NCBI RefSeq assembly: GCF_001514065.1
Contig: NZ_KQ948428.1
Coordinates: forward strand, 189,525-253,524
DNA length: 64,000 nucleotides
Source: Streptomyces antibioticus
GTDB taxonomy: Bacteria > Actinomycetota > Actinomycetes > Streptomycetales > Streptomycetaceae
Reading direction: 5' to 3'
Shown here piece after piece: positions 44,532 through 52,663 of the stretch. The notes under the pieces were generated by a model that was not told where the DNA came from, did not search any database, and was given only the letters and a program-made list of their open reading frames with translations. Numbering within the stretch: the first letter of the stretch is position 1; each line of letters opens with the position of its first letter. Made by a program: the position numbers and the translations under genes.

Positions 44532-45863
44532 GGTGCGGGTGAGGAGTTGCCCCTTCGGCTCCGTGAACTCGCCGTCCGCCACGATGCGTTCGCCGCGCAG
44601 CCAGGTCGACTTCACGACGCCGTACAGGGTCTTGCCCGCGTACGCCGTCACGCGGTTGCGGTGCTGGAGTTCCGCCGGGTCGACGGTGAACGTCTCGTCG
44701 GGTGCGAGGATCGCGAAGTCGGCGTCGCGGCCGGCCTCGATGGCGCCCTTCTGGTCCAGGCCGACCAGTTCCGAGGTGCGCGTGGACATCCAGCGGACGA
44801 CGTCCTCCAGCCCGTGGCCGCGCTTGCGGGCCTCCGTCCAGACCGCCGCCAGGCTCAGCTGGAGGCCCGAGATGCCGCCCCACGCCGTCGCGAAGTCGTC
44901 GGTCTTCAGGTCGGCCGTGGACGGGGAGTGGTCCGTGACGACGCAGTCGATGGTGCCGTCGGCCAGCGCCTGCCAGAGCAGGTCCTGGTTGGCGGACTCA
45001 CGGATGGGCGGGCAGCACTTGAACTCGCTGGCGCCGTCCGGGACTTCCTCGGCCGTCAACGTCAGATAATGGGGGCAGGTCTCGACCGTGATGCGGACGC
45101 CTTCGGCCTTGGCAGCGGCGACGATCGGGAGGGCATCGCTCGACGACAGGTGCAGGACGTGCACACGCGCGTCCAACCGCTTGGCCTGGGCGATGAGTTG
45201 GGCGATCGCGGTGTCCTCGGCGTCGCGCGGGCGGGAGGCCAGGAAGTCGGCGTACTTGGGGCCGCCCTGCTGCGGGGCCGCCTCCAGGTGGTGCGGGTCC
45301 TCGGCGTGCACGATCAGCAGGCCGCCGAAGGAGGCGATCTCGGCGAGGGACTGGGCGAGCCGGTCCTGGTCCAGGTGCGGGAACTCGTCGACGCCGGACG
45401 GCGACAGGAACGCCTTGAAGCCGAAGACGCCGGCCTCGTGCAGCGGGCGCAGGTCCTTGACGTTGTCCGGCAGGGCGCCGCCCCAGAAGCCGACGTCGAT
45501 GTGGGCCTTGTCGGCGGCGACGTCCTTCTTGATACGGAGGTGATCGACCGTGGTGGTCGGCGGGAGGGAGTTGAGGGGCATGTCGACGAGGGTCGTGATG
45601 CCGCCGGCCGCCGCCGCGCGCGTGGCGGTCCAGAAGCCCTCCCACTCGGTGCGGCCGGGGTCGTTGACGTGCACGTGGGTGTCGACCAGGCCGGGCAGGA
45701 CGACGTGGTCGCCGACGTCCTCCAGGCGGGCGCCGGCGGGTACTTCGGCGTCGTACGGGAGTACGGCCGTGATCTTGCCGGCGGCGACCGCGACCGAGGC
45801 GGCGCGCGTCCCTTCCGGAGTGATGACGCGCGTCGAGCGCAGCACCAGTTCAGCGTCGGACAC
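44526..45863 (-). CDS. allB: Allantoinase
   Basis: This 445-residue amidohydrolase opens allantoin to allantoate. Metal ligands appear in the order expected for cyclic amidohydrolases: DTHVHVND (His-x-His), the carboxylated Lys in [34 protein letters not shown], and [10 protein letters not shown] with the catalytic Asp. GTG 45863. It is divergent from the IclR regulator; the 272-bp gap carries two TTCC-N7-GGAA boxes and other dyads. With alc it forms the allantoin operon, and the glyoxylate derived from it would feed malate synthase at 48.3 kb. Confidence 0.95.
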   Translation of the reverse strand: MSDAELVLRSTRVITPEGTRAASVAVAAGKITAVLPYDAEVPAGARLEDVGDHVVLPGLVDTHVHVNDPGRTEWEGFWTATRAAAAGGITTLVDMPLNSLPPTTTVDHLRIKKDVAADKAHIDVGFWGGALPDNVKDLRPLHEAGVFGFKAFLSPSGVDEFPHLDQDRLAQSLAEIASFGGLLIVHAEDPHHLEAAPQQGGPKYADFLASRPRDAEDTAIAQLIAQAKRLDARVHVLHLSSSDALPIVAAAKAEGVRITVETCPHYLTLTAEEVPDGASEFKCCPPIRESANQDLLWQALADGTIDCVVTDHSPSTADLKTDDFATAWGGISGLQLSLAAVWTEARKRGHGLEDVVRWMSTRTSELVGLDQKGAIEAGRDADFAILAPDETFTVDPAELQHRNRVTAYAGKTLYGVVKSTWLRGERIVADGEFTEPKGQLLTRTP

Positions 45864-45910
45864 CCGAACCCCTCTCTGACACCGGTTTACTTCCGCGACA
45901 CCGGCTTTAC

Positions 45911-45925
45911 TTCCGCGTAACGGAA
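45911..45925. promoter_or_regulatory. AllR operator 1 (TTCC-N7-GGAA) before allB
   Basis: TTCCGCGTAACGGAA is a 15-bp dyad 48 bp upstream of the allB start. A half copy, TTACTTCCGCG, repeats 20 bp away at 45888. The same TTCC-N7-GGAA form occurs before allR and before malate synthase, which supports it as the IclR/AllR site. Confidence 0.65.
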
Positions 45926-45942
45926 TTCAACTTTCTGTTGAA
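45926..45942. promoter_or_regulatory. Adjacent dyad TTCAAC-N5-GTTGAA
   Basis: TTCAAC and GTTGAA are perfect arms around TTTCT, directly abutting AllR operator 1. It may be a second binding site or part of a larger composite operator in the allB promoter. Confidence 0.4.
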
Positions 45943-46018
45943 GGAGTCTTCACTCCCGTTCTCGCGCCGTCAAGGGCACACTTCCCCACAGCACCCTCGG
46001 CGCCCACACTCTGGACGT

Positions 46019-46044
46019 TTCCATAAAGCGGAATTAGAATTCCG
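46019..46044. promoter_or_regulatory. AllR operator 2 and overlapping CGGAATT dyad before allR
   Basis: TTCCATAAAGCGGAA (46019-46033) is a second TTCC-N7-GGAA box. CGGAATT-AG-AATTCCG (46029-46044) is a perfect dyad overlapping it. The pair lies ~92-117 bp before the allR start and probably mediates autoregulation. Confidence 0.6.
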
Positions 46045-46135
46045 ACAGGCAGAACGTAGCTACGCACAACCGGGGAGTCAACCGACTGCCGGGTAGGCTT
46101 CTGCCCTTCCTGCCAGGTCCCGAAAGGAACGCGCC

Positions 46136-46930
46136 GTGCCGACGTCCAGCGCCAGCACCACCGACTCCGCCAAGTCCGCCGGTGGCGGGGTCCAGTCCCT
46201 CGAGCGCGCCTTCGATCTGCTGGAGCGGATGGCGGACGCGGGCGGCGAGGTCGGCCTCAGCGAACTCTCCGCGACCAGCGGGCTGCCGCTGCCCACCATT
46301 CACCGCCTCATGCGCACGCTCGTGGCCTGCGGATACGTCCGCCAGCAGGCCAACCGCCGCTATGCGCTCGGCCCCCGCCTGATCCGCCTCGGCGAGTCCG
46401 CCTCCCGGCTGCTCGGCACCTGGGCCCGCCCCTACCTCGCCCGCCTCGTCGAGGAGACCGGCGAGACGGCGAACATGGCCCTGCTCGACGGCGACGAGAT
46501 CGTCTACGTCGCCCAGGTGCCGTCCAAGCACTCGATGCGCATGTTCACCGAGGTCGGCCGCCGCGTCCTGCCGCACTCCACCGGCGTCGGCAAGGCCCTC
46601 CTCGCCGACGTCCCCGACGCCGAGGTGCGCGCGCTGCTCTCCCGTACCGGCATGCCGGCCGCGACGGAGAAGACGATCACCACGCCGGACGGCTTCCTCG
46701 CGGCGCTGGCCGACGTACGGCAGCTCGGGTACGCGATCGACGACAACGAACAGGAGATCGGCGTCCGCTGCCTCGCGGTGTCGGTACCCAACTCCCCCAC
46801 GGCCGCGGCCATTTCCATCTCCGGTCCCGCGGGGCGGGTCACCGAGTCGGCGACGGACAAGATCGTGCCGGTGCTCCAGCAGGTGGCGACGGAACTCTCG
46901 GAGGCCCTGGCCAGCCAGAGCCCCGCGTGA
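46136..46930 (+). CDS. allR: IclR-family repressor of allantoin catabolism
   Basis: This 264-residue regulator has a winged HTH at ~18-80 (LSELSATSGLPLPTIHRLMR) and an IclR effector domain (EETGETANMALLDGDEIVYV, MFTEVGRRVLPHSTGVGKAL, IDDNEQEIGVRCLAVSV). The Cys in GVRCLAV belongs to the effector pocket. The start GTG 46136 has AAGGA seven bases upstream. Its position opposite allB and the repeated TTCC-N7-GGAA boxes support the AllR assignment known from S. coelicolor. The inducer is expected to be allantoate or a related intermediate. Confidence 0.92.
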   Translation: MPTSSASTTDSAKSAGGGVQSLERAFDLLERMADAGGEVGLSELSATSGLPLPTIHRLMRTLVACGYVRQQANRRYALGPRLIRLGESASRLLGTWARPYLARLVEETGETANMALLDGDEIVYVAQVPSKHSMRMFTEVGRRVLPHSTGVGKALLADVPDAEVRALLSRTGMPAATEKTITTPDGFLAALADVRQLGYAIDDNEQEIGVRCLAVSVPNSPTAAAISISGPAGRVTESATDKIVPVLQQVATELSEALASQSPA

Positions 46931-46970
46931 CATCGACCGCGAACCGGGGCTGCTGAACCGAAGTCGCGCG

Positions 46971-47288
46971 TCAGCCCCGCCCCGGCCCCCCGAACAGCTC
47001 CACCGCGTCCCGCACCTCCGACAACCCCCGCGACAGCGCGCTGACCGAGCCGATCGCTCCCGCGATCAGCAGCAGGGAGCGGCGCAGGCGGGGGATCTCC
47101 GGGGTGCCGTCGATCGTCATCGCGGCCAGTGCCGCCAGCTCGTCCTCGGCGATCGCGCGGTCGGGGAACTCGGCCGGGTGCGCGGCGAGTTCGCGGCGCA
47201 GTCGGGACACCGCGGTGCGCAGTCCCGCCACTCTCGGATCGTCCTCGTCGCTGCCGGTCACCGGCCTCTGCCCCAAGCTCCGCAACAC
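46971..47288 (-). CDS. Small conserved protein (DUF5955-like)
   Basis: This is a 105-residue, helix-rich, probably cytosolic protein: VAGLRTAVSRLRRELAAHPA, FPDRAIAEDELAALAAMTID, RLRRSLLLIAGAIGSVSALS, EVRDAVELFGG. It starts at GTG 47288 behind GGGAGAG. The Ala/Leu helix LLLIAGAIGSVSAL is amphipathic rather than clearly transmembrane. I recall this as DUF5955, found in streptomycetes with no known role. It is convergent with allR and divergent from the nucleotidyltransferase. Confidence 0.75.
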   Translation of the reverse strand: MLRSLGQRPVTGSDEDDPRVAGLRTAVSRLRRELAAHPAEFPDRAIAEDELAALAAMTIDGTPEIPRLRRSLLLIAGAIGSVSALSRGLSEVRDAVELFGGPGRG

Positions 47289-47300
47289 AGCTCTCCCCCC

Positions 47301-47322
47301 GGGCGCACCCCGTCGTGCGCCC
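47301..47322. promoter_or_regulatory. 8-bp-stem hairpin just upstream of the DUF5955-like gene
   Basis: GGGCGCAC and GTGCGCCC flank CCCGTC, 13 bp before the GTG start at 47288. It could be a leader hairpin or an operator in the divergent gap. Confidence 0.4.
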
Positions 47323-47480
47323 CACCTCGTGATCCCGCCCGAAACAGCCCCGTGGCGCTGGTCGGGCACCGGGGGACGCGGGTCAGTAAACGCCACCCCG
47401 GGCGCGCCGCGCCACTGCGCGGACCGAAATTCAGCCCTTCGAAACCGGCCACTTCCCCGGGCGTCAGGTATGCAGGACGC

Positions 47481-48080
47481 ATGACGGAGAACGAGGACCA
47501 GGTGGCCGGGCTGCTGCTGGCCGCGGGCGGCGGGCGGCGGCTCGGCGGGCGGCCCAAGGCACTGTTGGATCATCGCGGCAGGCCACTGGTGGAACACGCG
47601 GTGAGCGCCCTGCGCGCGGCGGGCTGCACGCGCGTGCACGTGGTCCTGGGGGCCGCCGCCGACGACGTACGGCGGCGGGCCGATCTGGACGGGTGCGTGC
47701 TCGTCGAGAACCCGGAATGGGCCGGCGGCATGGGGTCCTCGCTTCGAGCCGGTCTCGAGTCGCTCTCCGGCACGGGTGCGCGGGCGGCGCTGGTGTCGCT
47801 CGTCGACCAGCCCGGTATCGGCGCGGAGGCGTTCGCGCGGGTGCGCGCCGCGTACACCGGCGAGACGGCGCTCGTCTCGGCCGCCTACGACGGCGTACGC
47901 GGGCATCCGGTGCTGTTCGGGTCCGCGCACTGGGCGGGGATCGCCGCGACTGCCACCGGGGACCGAGGGGCACGTGCGTATCTGAAGGAACACGCCGCAC
48001 AGGTGTCCCTCGTCGAGTGCGGTGACATCGCCCGGCCCTACGACATCGACACCGTCGCGGATCTGCACCACCTTGAGTGA
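47481..48080 (+). CDS. MobA-like NTP transferase (molybdenum cofactor nucleotidyltransferase family)
   Basis: This 199-residue enzyme starts with the nucleotide-binding LLLAAGGGRRLGGRPKALLD and continues with LVENPEWAGGMGSSLRAGLE and VSLVDQPGIGAEAF (metal DxP motif). It ends with YDIDTVADLHHL, all typical of MocA/CoxI-associated cytidylyl- or guanylyltransferases. Members mature molybdenum cofactor for xanthine dehydrogenase-type enzymes. Its place between allR and malate synthase fits purine catabolism, though no xanthine dehydrogenase gene is in the window. ATG 47481 is the family-typical start. Confidence 0.88.
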   Translation: MTENEDQVAGLLLAAGGGRRLGGRPKALLDHRGRPLVEHAVSALRAAGCTRVHVVLGAAADDVRRRADLDGCVLVENPEWAGGMGSSLRAGLESLSGTGARAALVSLVDQPGIGAEAFARVRAAYTGETALVSAAYDGVRGHPVLFGSAHWAGIAATATGDRGARAYLKEHAAQVSLVECGDIARPYDIDTVADLHHLE

Positions 48081-48146
48081 ACGGGGTGGCACCGAGCGCC
48101 ACGTTGCCTCGACTCGGAGAATCTCGATATCAACAAACCATTGAAC

Positions 48147-48161
48147 TTCCACGATGAGGAA
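48147..48161 (+). promoter_or_regulatory. AllR operator 3 (TTCC-N7-GGAA) before malate synthase
   Basis: TTCCACGATGAGGAA lies 107 bp before the malate synthase start and repeats the box seen twice in the allB-allR gap. It would bring malate synthase under the same repressor, matching the need to use glyoxylate from allantoin. Confidence 0.6.
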
Positions 48162-48267
48162 ACTAGTATCCACTGTTCAGAAGCGCCCTGCGGCTCCAGG
48201 GGCGTTCCTCGCCGTACCCGGTTCGACTGGCACCCGGTGCCACGCTCGCTGAAGGAAGTGACAGCTC

Positions 48268-49893
48268 ATGTCCGCACCAGCGCCGTCCCCGCTGGCCATC
48301 GTCGACGCCGAGCCCCTGCCCCGGCAGGAGGAGGTCCTCACCGACGCGGCCCTCGCCTTCGTGGCCGAGCTGCACCGCCGGTTCACGCCCCGGCGTGACG
48401 AACTCCTCGCCCGCCGGGCCGAGCGCCGCGCCGAGATCGCCCGCACCTCCACGCTCGACTTCCTCCCGGAGACGGCCGCGATCCGCGCGGACGACTCCTG
48501 GAAGGTCGCCCCCTCCCCCGCCGCCCTGAACGACCGCCGCGTCGAGATCACCGGCCCCACCGACCGCAAGATGACCATCAACGCCCTCAACTCGGGCGCC
48601 AAGGTCTGGCTCGCGGACTTCGAGGACGCCTCGGCGCCGACCTGGGAGAACGTGATCCTCGGCCAGGTCAACCTCGCCGACGCCTACACCCGGAACATCG
48701 ACTTCACGGATGAGAGGTCCGGCAAGTCGTACGCCCTGCGCCCGAACGAGGAGCTGGCGACGGTCGTCATGCGCCCGCGTGGCTGGCACCTCGACGAGCG
48801 CCACCTCGTCGACGCCGACGGCAGCCAGGTTCCCGGCGCCTTCGTCGACTTCGGCCTCTACTTCTTCCACAACGCGCAGCGGCTGCTCGACCTCGGCAAG
48901 GGCCCTTACTTCTACCTCCCGAAGACCGAGTCGCACCTCGAAGCCCGGCTGTGGAACGACGTGTTCGTCTTCGCGCAGGACTACGTCGGCATCCCGCAGG
49001 GCACCATCCGCGCCACCGTCCTCATCGAGACGATCACGGCGGCGTACGAGATGGAGGAGATCCTCTACGAACTCCGCGACCACGCCTCCGGGTTGAACGC
49101 AGGCCGCTGGGACTATCTCTTCTCCATCGTCAAGAACTTCCGTGACGGCGGCGCCAAGTTCGTCCTCCCGGACCGCAATCTGGTCACGATGACGGCCCCG
49201 TTCATGCGCGCGTACACCGAACTCCTCGTCCGCACCTGCCACAAGCGCGGCGCGCACGCGATCGGCGGCATGGCGGCGTTCATCCCGTCCCGCCGGGACG
49301 CCGAGGTCAACAAGGTGGCCTTCGAGAAGGTCCGCGCCGACAAGGACCGTGAGGCCGCCGACGGCTTCGACGGCTCCTGGGTCGCCCACCCCGACCTGGT
49401 GCCGATCGCCATGGAGTCCTTCGACAAGGTCCTCGGCGACAAGCCCAACCAGAAGGACCGGCTGCGCGAGGACGTCCACGTCGAGGCCGCCGACCTGATC
49501 GCGATCGACTCGCTGGATGCCAAGCCGTCGTACAACGGCCTGGTCAACGCCGTCCAGGTCGGCATCCGTTACATCGAGGCCTGGCTGCGCGGGCTCGGCG
49601 CGGTCGCCATCTTCAACCTCATGGAGGACGCGGCGACCGCCGAGATCTCCCGCTCGCAGATCTGGCAGTGGATCAACGCCGGTGTCGAGTTCGAGAACGG
49701 TGAACTCGCCACGCCCGAGCTCGCCCGCAAGGTCGCGGCCGAGGAACTCGCCACCATCCGGGCCGAGTTGGGCGAGGAGTCCTTCGCGGCCGGCCACTGG
49801 CAGCAGGCCCACGACCTGCTGCTCGAAGTGTCGCTCGACGACGACTACGCGGACTTCCTCACCCTGCCCGCGTACGAGCAGCTCAAGGGCTGA
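48268..49893 (+). CDS. aceB: Malate synthase A
   Basis: This 541-residue enzyme condenses glyoxylate with acetyl-CoA to malate. Form A features are present: [53 protein letters not shown] (catalytic Arg/Glu region), [20 protein letters not shown], and the C-terminal Asp in [28 protein letters not shown] lies before ATG 48268. Its promoter has an AllR-type box, so it likely serves glyoxylate disposal from allantoin rather than (or besides) the acetate glyoxylate bypass. It ends one base before the stop of the convergent SelW-like gene. Confidence 0.96.
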   Translation: MSAPAPSPLAIVDAEPLPRQEEVLTDAALAFVAELHRRFTPRRDELLARRAERRAEIARTSTLDFLPETAAIRADDSWKVAPSPAALNDRRVEITGPTDRKMTINALNSGAKVWLADFEDASAPTWENVILGQVNLADAYTRNIDFTDERSGKSYALRPNEELATVVMRPRGWHLDERHLVDADGSQVPGAFVDFGLYFFHNAQRLLDLGKGPYFYLPKTESHLEARLWNDVFVFAQDYVGIPQGTIRATVLIETITAAYEMEEILYELRDHASGLNAGRWDYLFSIVKNFRDGGAKFVLPDRNLVTMTAPFMRAYTELLVRTCHKRGAHAIGGMAAFIPSRRDAEVNKVAFEKVRADKDREAADGFDGSWVAHPDLVPIAMESFDKVLGDKPNQKDRLREDVHVEAADLIAIDSLDAKPSYNGLVNAVQVGIRYIEAWLRGLGAVAIFNLMEDAATAEISRSQIWQWINAGVEFENGELATPELARKVAAEELATIRAELGEESFAAGHWQQAHDLLLEVSLDDDYADFLTLPAYEQLKG

Positions 49894-49894
49894 C

Positions 49895-50194
49895 CTACTC
49901 CGCAGACGCCTTGTCCGAGTGGCCCAGGGACTTTCCCGGGGCCACTCGGTCGCGTACGGCCTGCTTCACGGCCGTCGGCTCCGGGAAGCCCTGCTCGCGC
50001 CGGTCCCAGACCACCTCGCCGTCGACCCGGACGACGAAGACGCCGCCGGTGCCGGGCTTGAGGGACAGCTCGCCCAGTTCCTGCTCGAAGGTGGTGAGCA
50101 GCTCCTGCGCCAGCCAGGCCGCGCGGGGCAGCCAGCGGCACTGGGTGCAGTACTCGATCTGCACGACGGGACTCACGGGGCTCGCGGGGCTCAT
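49895..50194 (-). CDS. SelT/SelW/SelH-family redox protein (Cys form)
   Basis: This 99-residue protein has the family CxxC motif in VQIEYCTQCRWLPRAAWLAQ, then ELGELSLKPGTGGVFVVRVD and EVVWDRREQGFPEPTAVKQAV. The thioredoxin-like fold with Cys in place of selenocysteine suggests a thiol redox role. ATG 50194 overlaps the stop of the HipA-like gene as ATGA (50191-50194), so the two are translationally coupled. The C-terminus ends GHSDKASAE. Confidence 0.9.
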   Translation of the reverse strand: MSPASPVSPVVQIEYCTQCRWLPRAAWLAQELLTTFEQELGELSLKPGTGGVFVVRVDGEVVWDRREQGFPEPTAVKQAVRDRVAPGKSLGHSDKASAE

Positions 50195-51096
50195 CCGAGG
50201 TGCACCGACCAATCCTGTTCCGCCGCGGGCTTGCCGTGCAGATCGGGGACCTGCTTGAGCCACGCGGGACGTCCTCGCTGGTTCTTCGCCGCGCGGAGCG
50301 CCTCCTCGGCGGCGAGTTCCTCCCGGGTGGGGAAATCCATGGGCAGCCACTCCGCCGACGCCTGTACGCGCGCGTGGAGGTACGCCACGTACGCCTCGCG
50401 TGCCTCGTCGGGGGTGGCGTGGTCCGTGAGCCAGGCGTCGGGGACGGCCGCGGTGACCTCGCGCAGCAGGTCGAGGGTCACCTTGGGGGCCAGTTCCGTG
50501 TCGGCGGCCCGGACGTCGGGGGCGTAGTGGCCGAGCGCGTGGTGGCGGAAGTCGTACCGCTTGGCGGGGTCCGTGCCGTCCCAGCGGTGGTGGAAGACGA
50601 GCGCCGCGCCGTGGTCGATCAGCCACAGGCGCGGCGGCGCGACGCCGAGCGTGGGCCACACCATGAGGTTCGAGCTGTGCACCGTACGGTCCACGTTGAC
50701 GGTCAGCGCGTCGAGCCAGACGATCCGGCCCGCCTCCAGCGGGTCGACCGGGAAGCTCTTGGCGACCTCCGGGGTGAAGTCCCGGGCGCCCGGCAGATAG
50801 TCCATGCCAAGGTTGATCCCCGCGCTGGCACTGTGCAGCTCGCGCACCTCCTGGTGGGGCTCGCTGTCCGCGATCGCCGGGTCGAAGTGCACCAGGACCA
50901 GTTCGGGGAAGCGCAGCCCGAGCGCGCGGGCCAGCTCGCCGACGATCACCTCGGCGACCAGCGCCTTGCGGCCCTGCGCGGAGCCGGTGAACTTCACGAC
51001 GTAGGTCCCCAGGTCGTCGGCCTCGACGACCCCGGGCACGGAGCCGCCGGACCGCAGCGGGGTCACGTATCGAACAGCAGTCACTTCGCGCAGCAC
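50191..51096 (-). CDS. HipA-like kinase-fold protein
   Basis: This is a 301-residue single-domain protein. LREVTAVRYVTPLRSGGSVP leads to the lysine strand YVVKFTGSAQGRKALVAEVI. The catalytic stretch NVDRTVHSSNLM and the metal Asp in LWLIDHGAALVFHH match the HipA kinase core, although the HipA N-terminal and HipB partner are absent. It is therefore unlikely to be a classical toxin-antitoxin kinase. GTG 51096 is the start. It is coupled to a SelW-like redox protein, an association with no explanation I know. Confidence 0.85.
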   Translation of the reverse strand: MLREVTAVRYVTPLRSGGSVPGVVEADDLGTYVVKFTGSAQGRKALVAEVIVGELARALGLRFPELVLVHFDPAIADSEPHQEVRELHSASAGINLGMDYLPGARDFTPEVAKSFPVDPLEAGRIVWLDALTVNVDRTVHSSNLMVWPTLGVAPPRLWLIDHGAALVFHHRWDGTDPAKRYDFRHHALGHYAPDVRAADTELAPKVTLDLLREVTAAVPDAWLTDHATPDEAREAYVAYLHARVQASAEWLPMDFPTREELAAEEALRAAKNQRGRPAWLKQVPDLHGKPAAEQDWSVHLG

Positions 51097-51118
51097 ACCC
51101 CCCAGGGTATGCCAGGCC

Positions 51119-52576
51119 TCACGGTGCCAGGGGGTTGGGCAGCGGCAGGTAGCGGGCGTCCGCGCCGTCCGCCTCCGTCCAGCGCAGCAGCAGGTTGGTC
51201 TTGCCGGGGAGCGTGGGCGAGGTGAGCAGGGTCGTGATCTCGGGGAGGTCGTGGCGGGCCAGTTCCCGGCGTAGGGCGGGCCACGGGTCCAGACCGGGCC
51301 GGCGTTCGGCGAGGGCGGCCGCGACCTCGCACAGGTGGTTCACGACGAGCGTGTACACCAGCCGCTCCCACCCGGCCGCCCGCCCCACGTCCGTGAGCAG
51401 CTTCACGCCCTCCGCGTCCCGGAACAGCGCCTGCACGGGCATGCCGTCCTCGTCCACGGCGACCAGCGTGTTCTGGAGGTGCGCTTCGAGTACGACGCCG
51501 TGGTCGGCGAAGGCCGCGAGGGCGGGCGGTACGACGGCTCGCAGATACGCCTCCCACCAGGCCGCGCCGCCGGTGGGGGCGCCCTCGAAGCCCTCCACCA
51601 GCCCGGCGGCGAGCAGCGGGGTCGTACCGGGGCGGAGGTGCCCCTGGAAGCCGTCGCGGACCAGGACGGCCAGTTCCTCGAAGGCGAAGTCGGCGGTGCG
51701 GTAGCCGCGGTCGGAGAGCCAGGCCGCGGGGCCGGCCGCGAAGGCGCGGGACGCGGCCGTGTCGGTCCGCCGGAGTTTGGCCAGGTCGTGACGCCACAGG
51801 CGCCGGATGTCGTTGGTGATGCGCACGTCCAGGCTGAACTTCAGGAAGAGGTCGCGCTCAGGGGCGTACAGGGTGCGGATCGCGGCCGTGGGCCAGGTGT
51901 CGAAGCCGGTCGCGCCCAGCCGGATCAGCCGGCCGTCGGCGAAGGCGTCCGCGAGGTCCACGAGGTCGAGCTGCCAAGGATGCGCGGGCAGCAGACGGTA
52001 GCCGGGCGGGGCCTCGCCGAGAGCGTCCAGGGCGGAGGTGTCGCCCTCCTCGACGACCGTGTCCTCGCGCACACCGAGCAGCGTCACCGGGAAGCGGGCG
52101 TGCGCCTCGGGCGCGTAGGGCAGCCAGGCCGCGACGGGGCCGCCGCCGCGCGCCTTGGGGGCCGGGTGGTGCGGGTGGCCGGTGATCAGGGCCTGCTCGG
52201 AGCGCAGATACGGGTCCGTCGGCGCCGTAGCACGCGCGCGTGTCGCCAGGATCGCGGCCACGGCGTCCCGGCTGTCGATCATCTCGGCGGGAAGCTCGTG
52301 GTTGGACAGGCCGGTGTGGAGGGTCAGCTCCTCGGCGACGAGCTTGACGAGTTCGGTGTGGCCGACGCGCCGCCAGCCGCCGCCGGTGGACACCTCGGGT
52401 TCGGCCGGTCGCCGCTCGCCACGCACCCGCAGCAGCCGGCCGCTCGGCAATCCGTGGACGCGCCACTCGCCGGAGCCCGGCAGCACCTCGCCGACCTCCC
52501 GCAGCAGGCAGTTCAGCAGCGGCGCGGCAGCATAGGCATCGGCGGCGGCCGGGGAGATGAGGTCCACGCGTTTCAC
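51119..52576 (-). CDS. NIS siderophore synthetase (IucA/IucC family), copy 1
   Basis: This 485-residue ATP-dependent enzyme couples a carboxylate such as citrate with amines or alcohols. Conserved blocks are TGHPHHPAPKARGGG (ATP/substrate loop), LLPAHPWQLDLVDL, LKFSLDVRITNDIRRL (phosphate-binding), and HGVVLEAHLQNTLVAVDEDG (metal/catalytic). The C-terminal domain is a FhuF-like ferric reductase-type segment with LTSPTLPGKTNLLLRW. The start is GTG 52576. It is divergent from a second synthetase 88 bp away. No decarboxylase, monooxygenase, transporter or clear iron box (TTAGGTTAGGCTAACCTAA type) is adjacent. Confidence 0.92.
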   Translation of the reverse strand: MKRVDLISPAAADAYAAAPLLNCLLREVGEVLPGSGEWRVHGLPSGRLLRVRGERRPAEPEVSTGGGWRRVGHTELVKLVAEELTLHTGLSNHELPAEMIDSRDAVAAILATRARATAPTDPYLRSEQALITGHPHHPAPKARGGGPVAAWLPYAPEAHARFPVTLLGVREDTVVEEGDTSALDALGEAPPGYRLLPAHPWQLDLVDLADAFADGRLIRLGATGFDTWPTAAIRTLYAPERDLFLKFSLDVRITNDIRRLWRHDLAKLRRTDTAASRAFAAGPAAWLSDRGYRTADFAFEELAVLVRDGFQGHLRPGTTPLLAAGLVEGFEGAPTGGAAWWEAYLRAVVPPALAAFADHGVVLEAHLQNTLVAVDEDGMPVQALFRDAEGVKLLTDVGRAAGWERLVYTLVVNHLCEVAAALAERRPGLDPWPALRRELARHDLPEITTLLTSPTLPGKTNLLLRWTEADGADARYLPLPNPLAP

Positions 52577-52663
52577 TCGTTCTCTACATGCGGGCGGAGA
52601 CGATCAGTATCTCTGGCGCCGGCCGCCCGCCGTGCCACCTATGTGTACCCGAGGAGCTCACCC

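Noticed and set aside
50191-51096. HipA-like gene as a HipBA toxin-antitoxin system
   Set aside because: No HipB-type HTH gene is adjacent, and the HipA N-terminal domain is missing; the XRE gene at 1 kb is unrelated by position.
52577-52663. Iron box (DmdR/IdeR site) between the siderophore synthetases
   Set aside because: I looked for TTAGGTTAGGCTAACCTAA-like dyads on both strands and saw nothing close.
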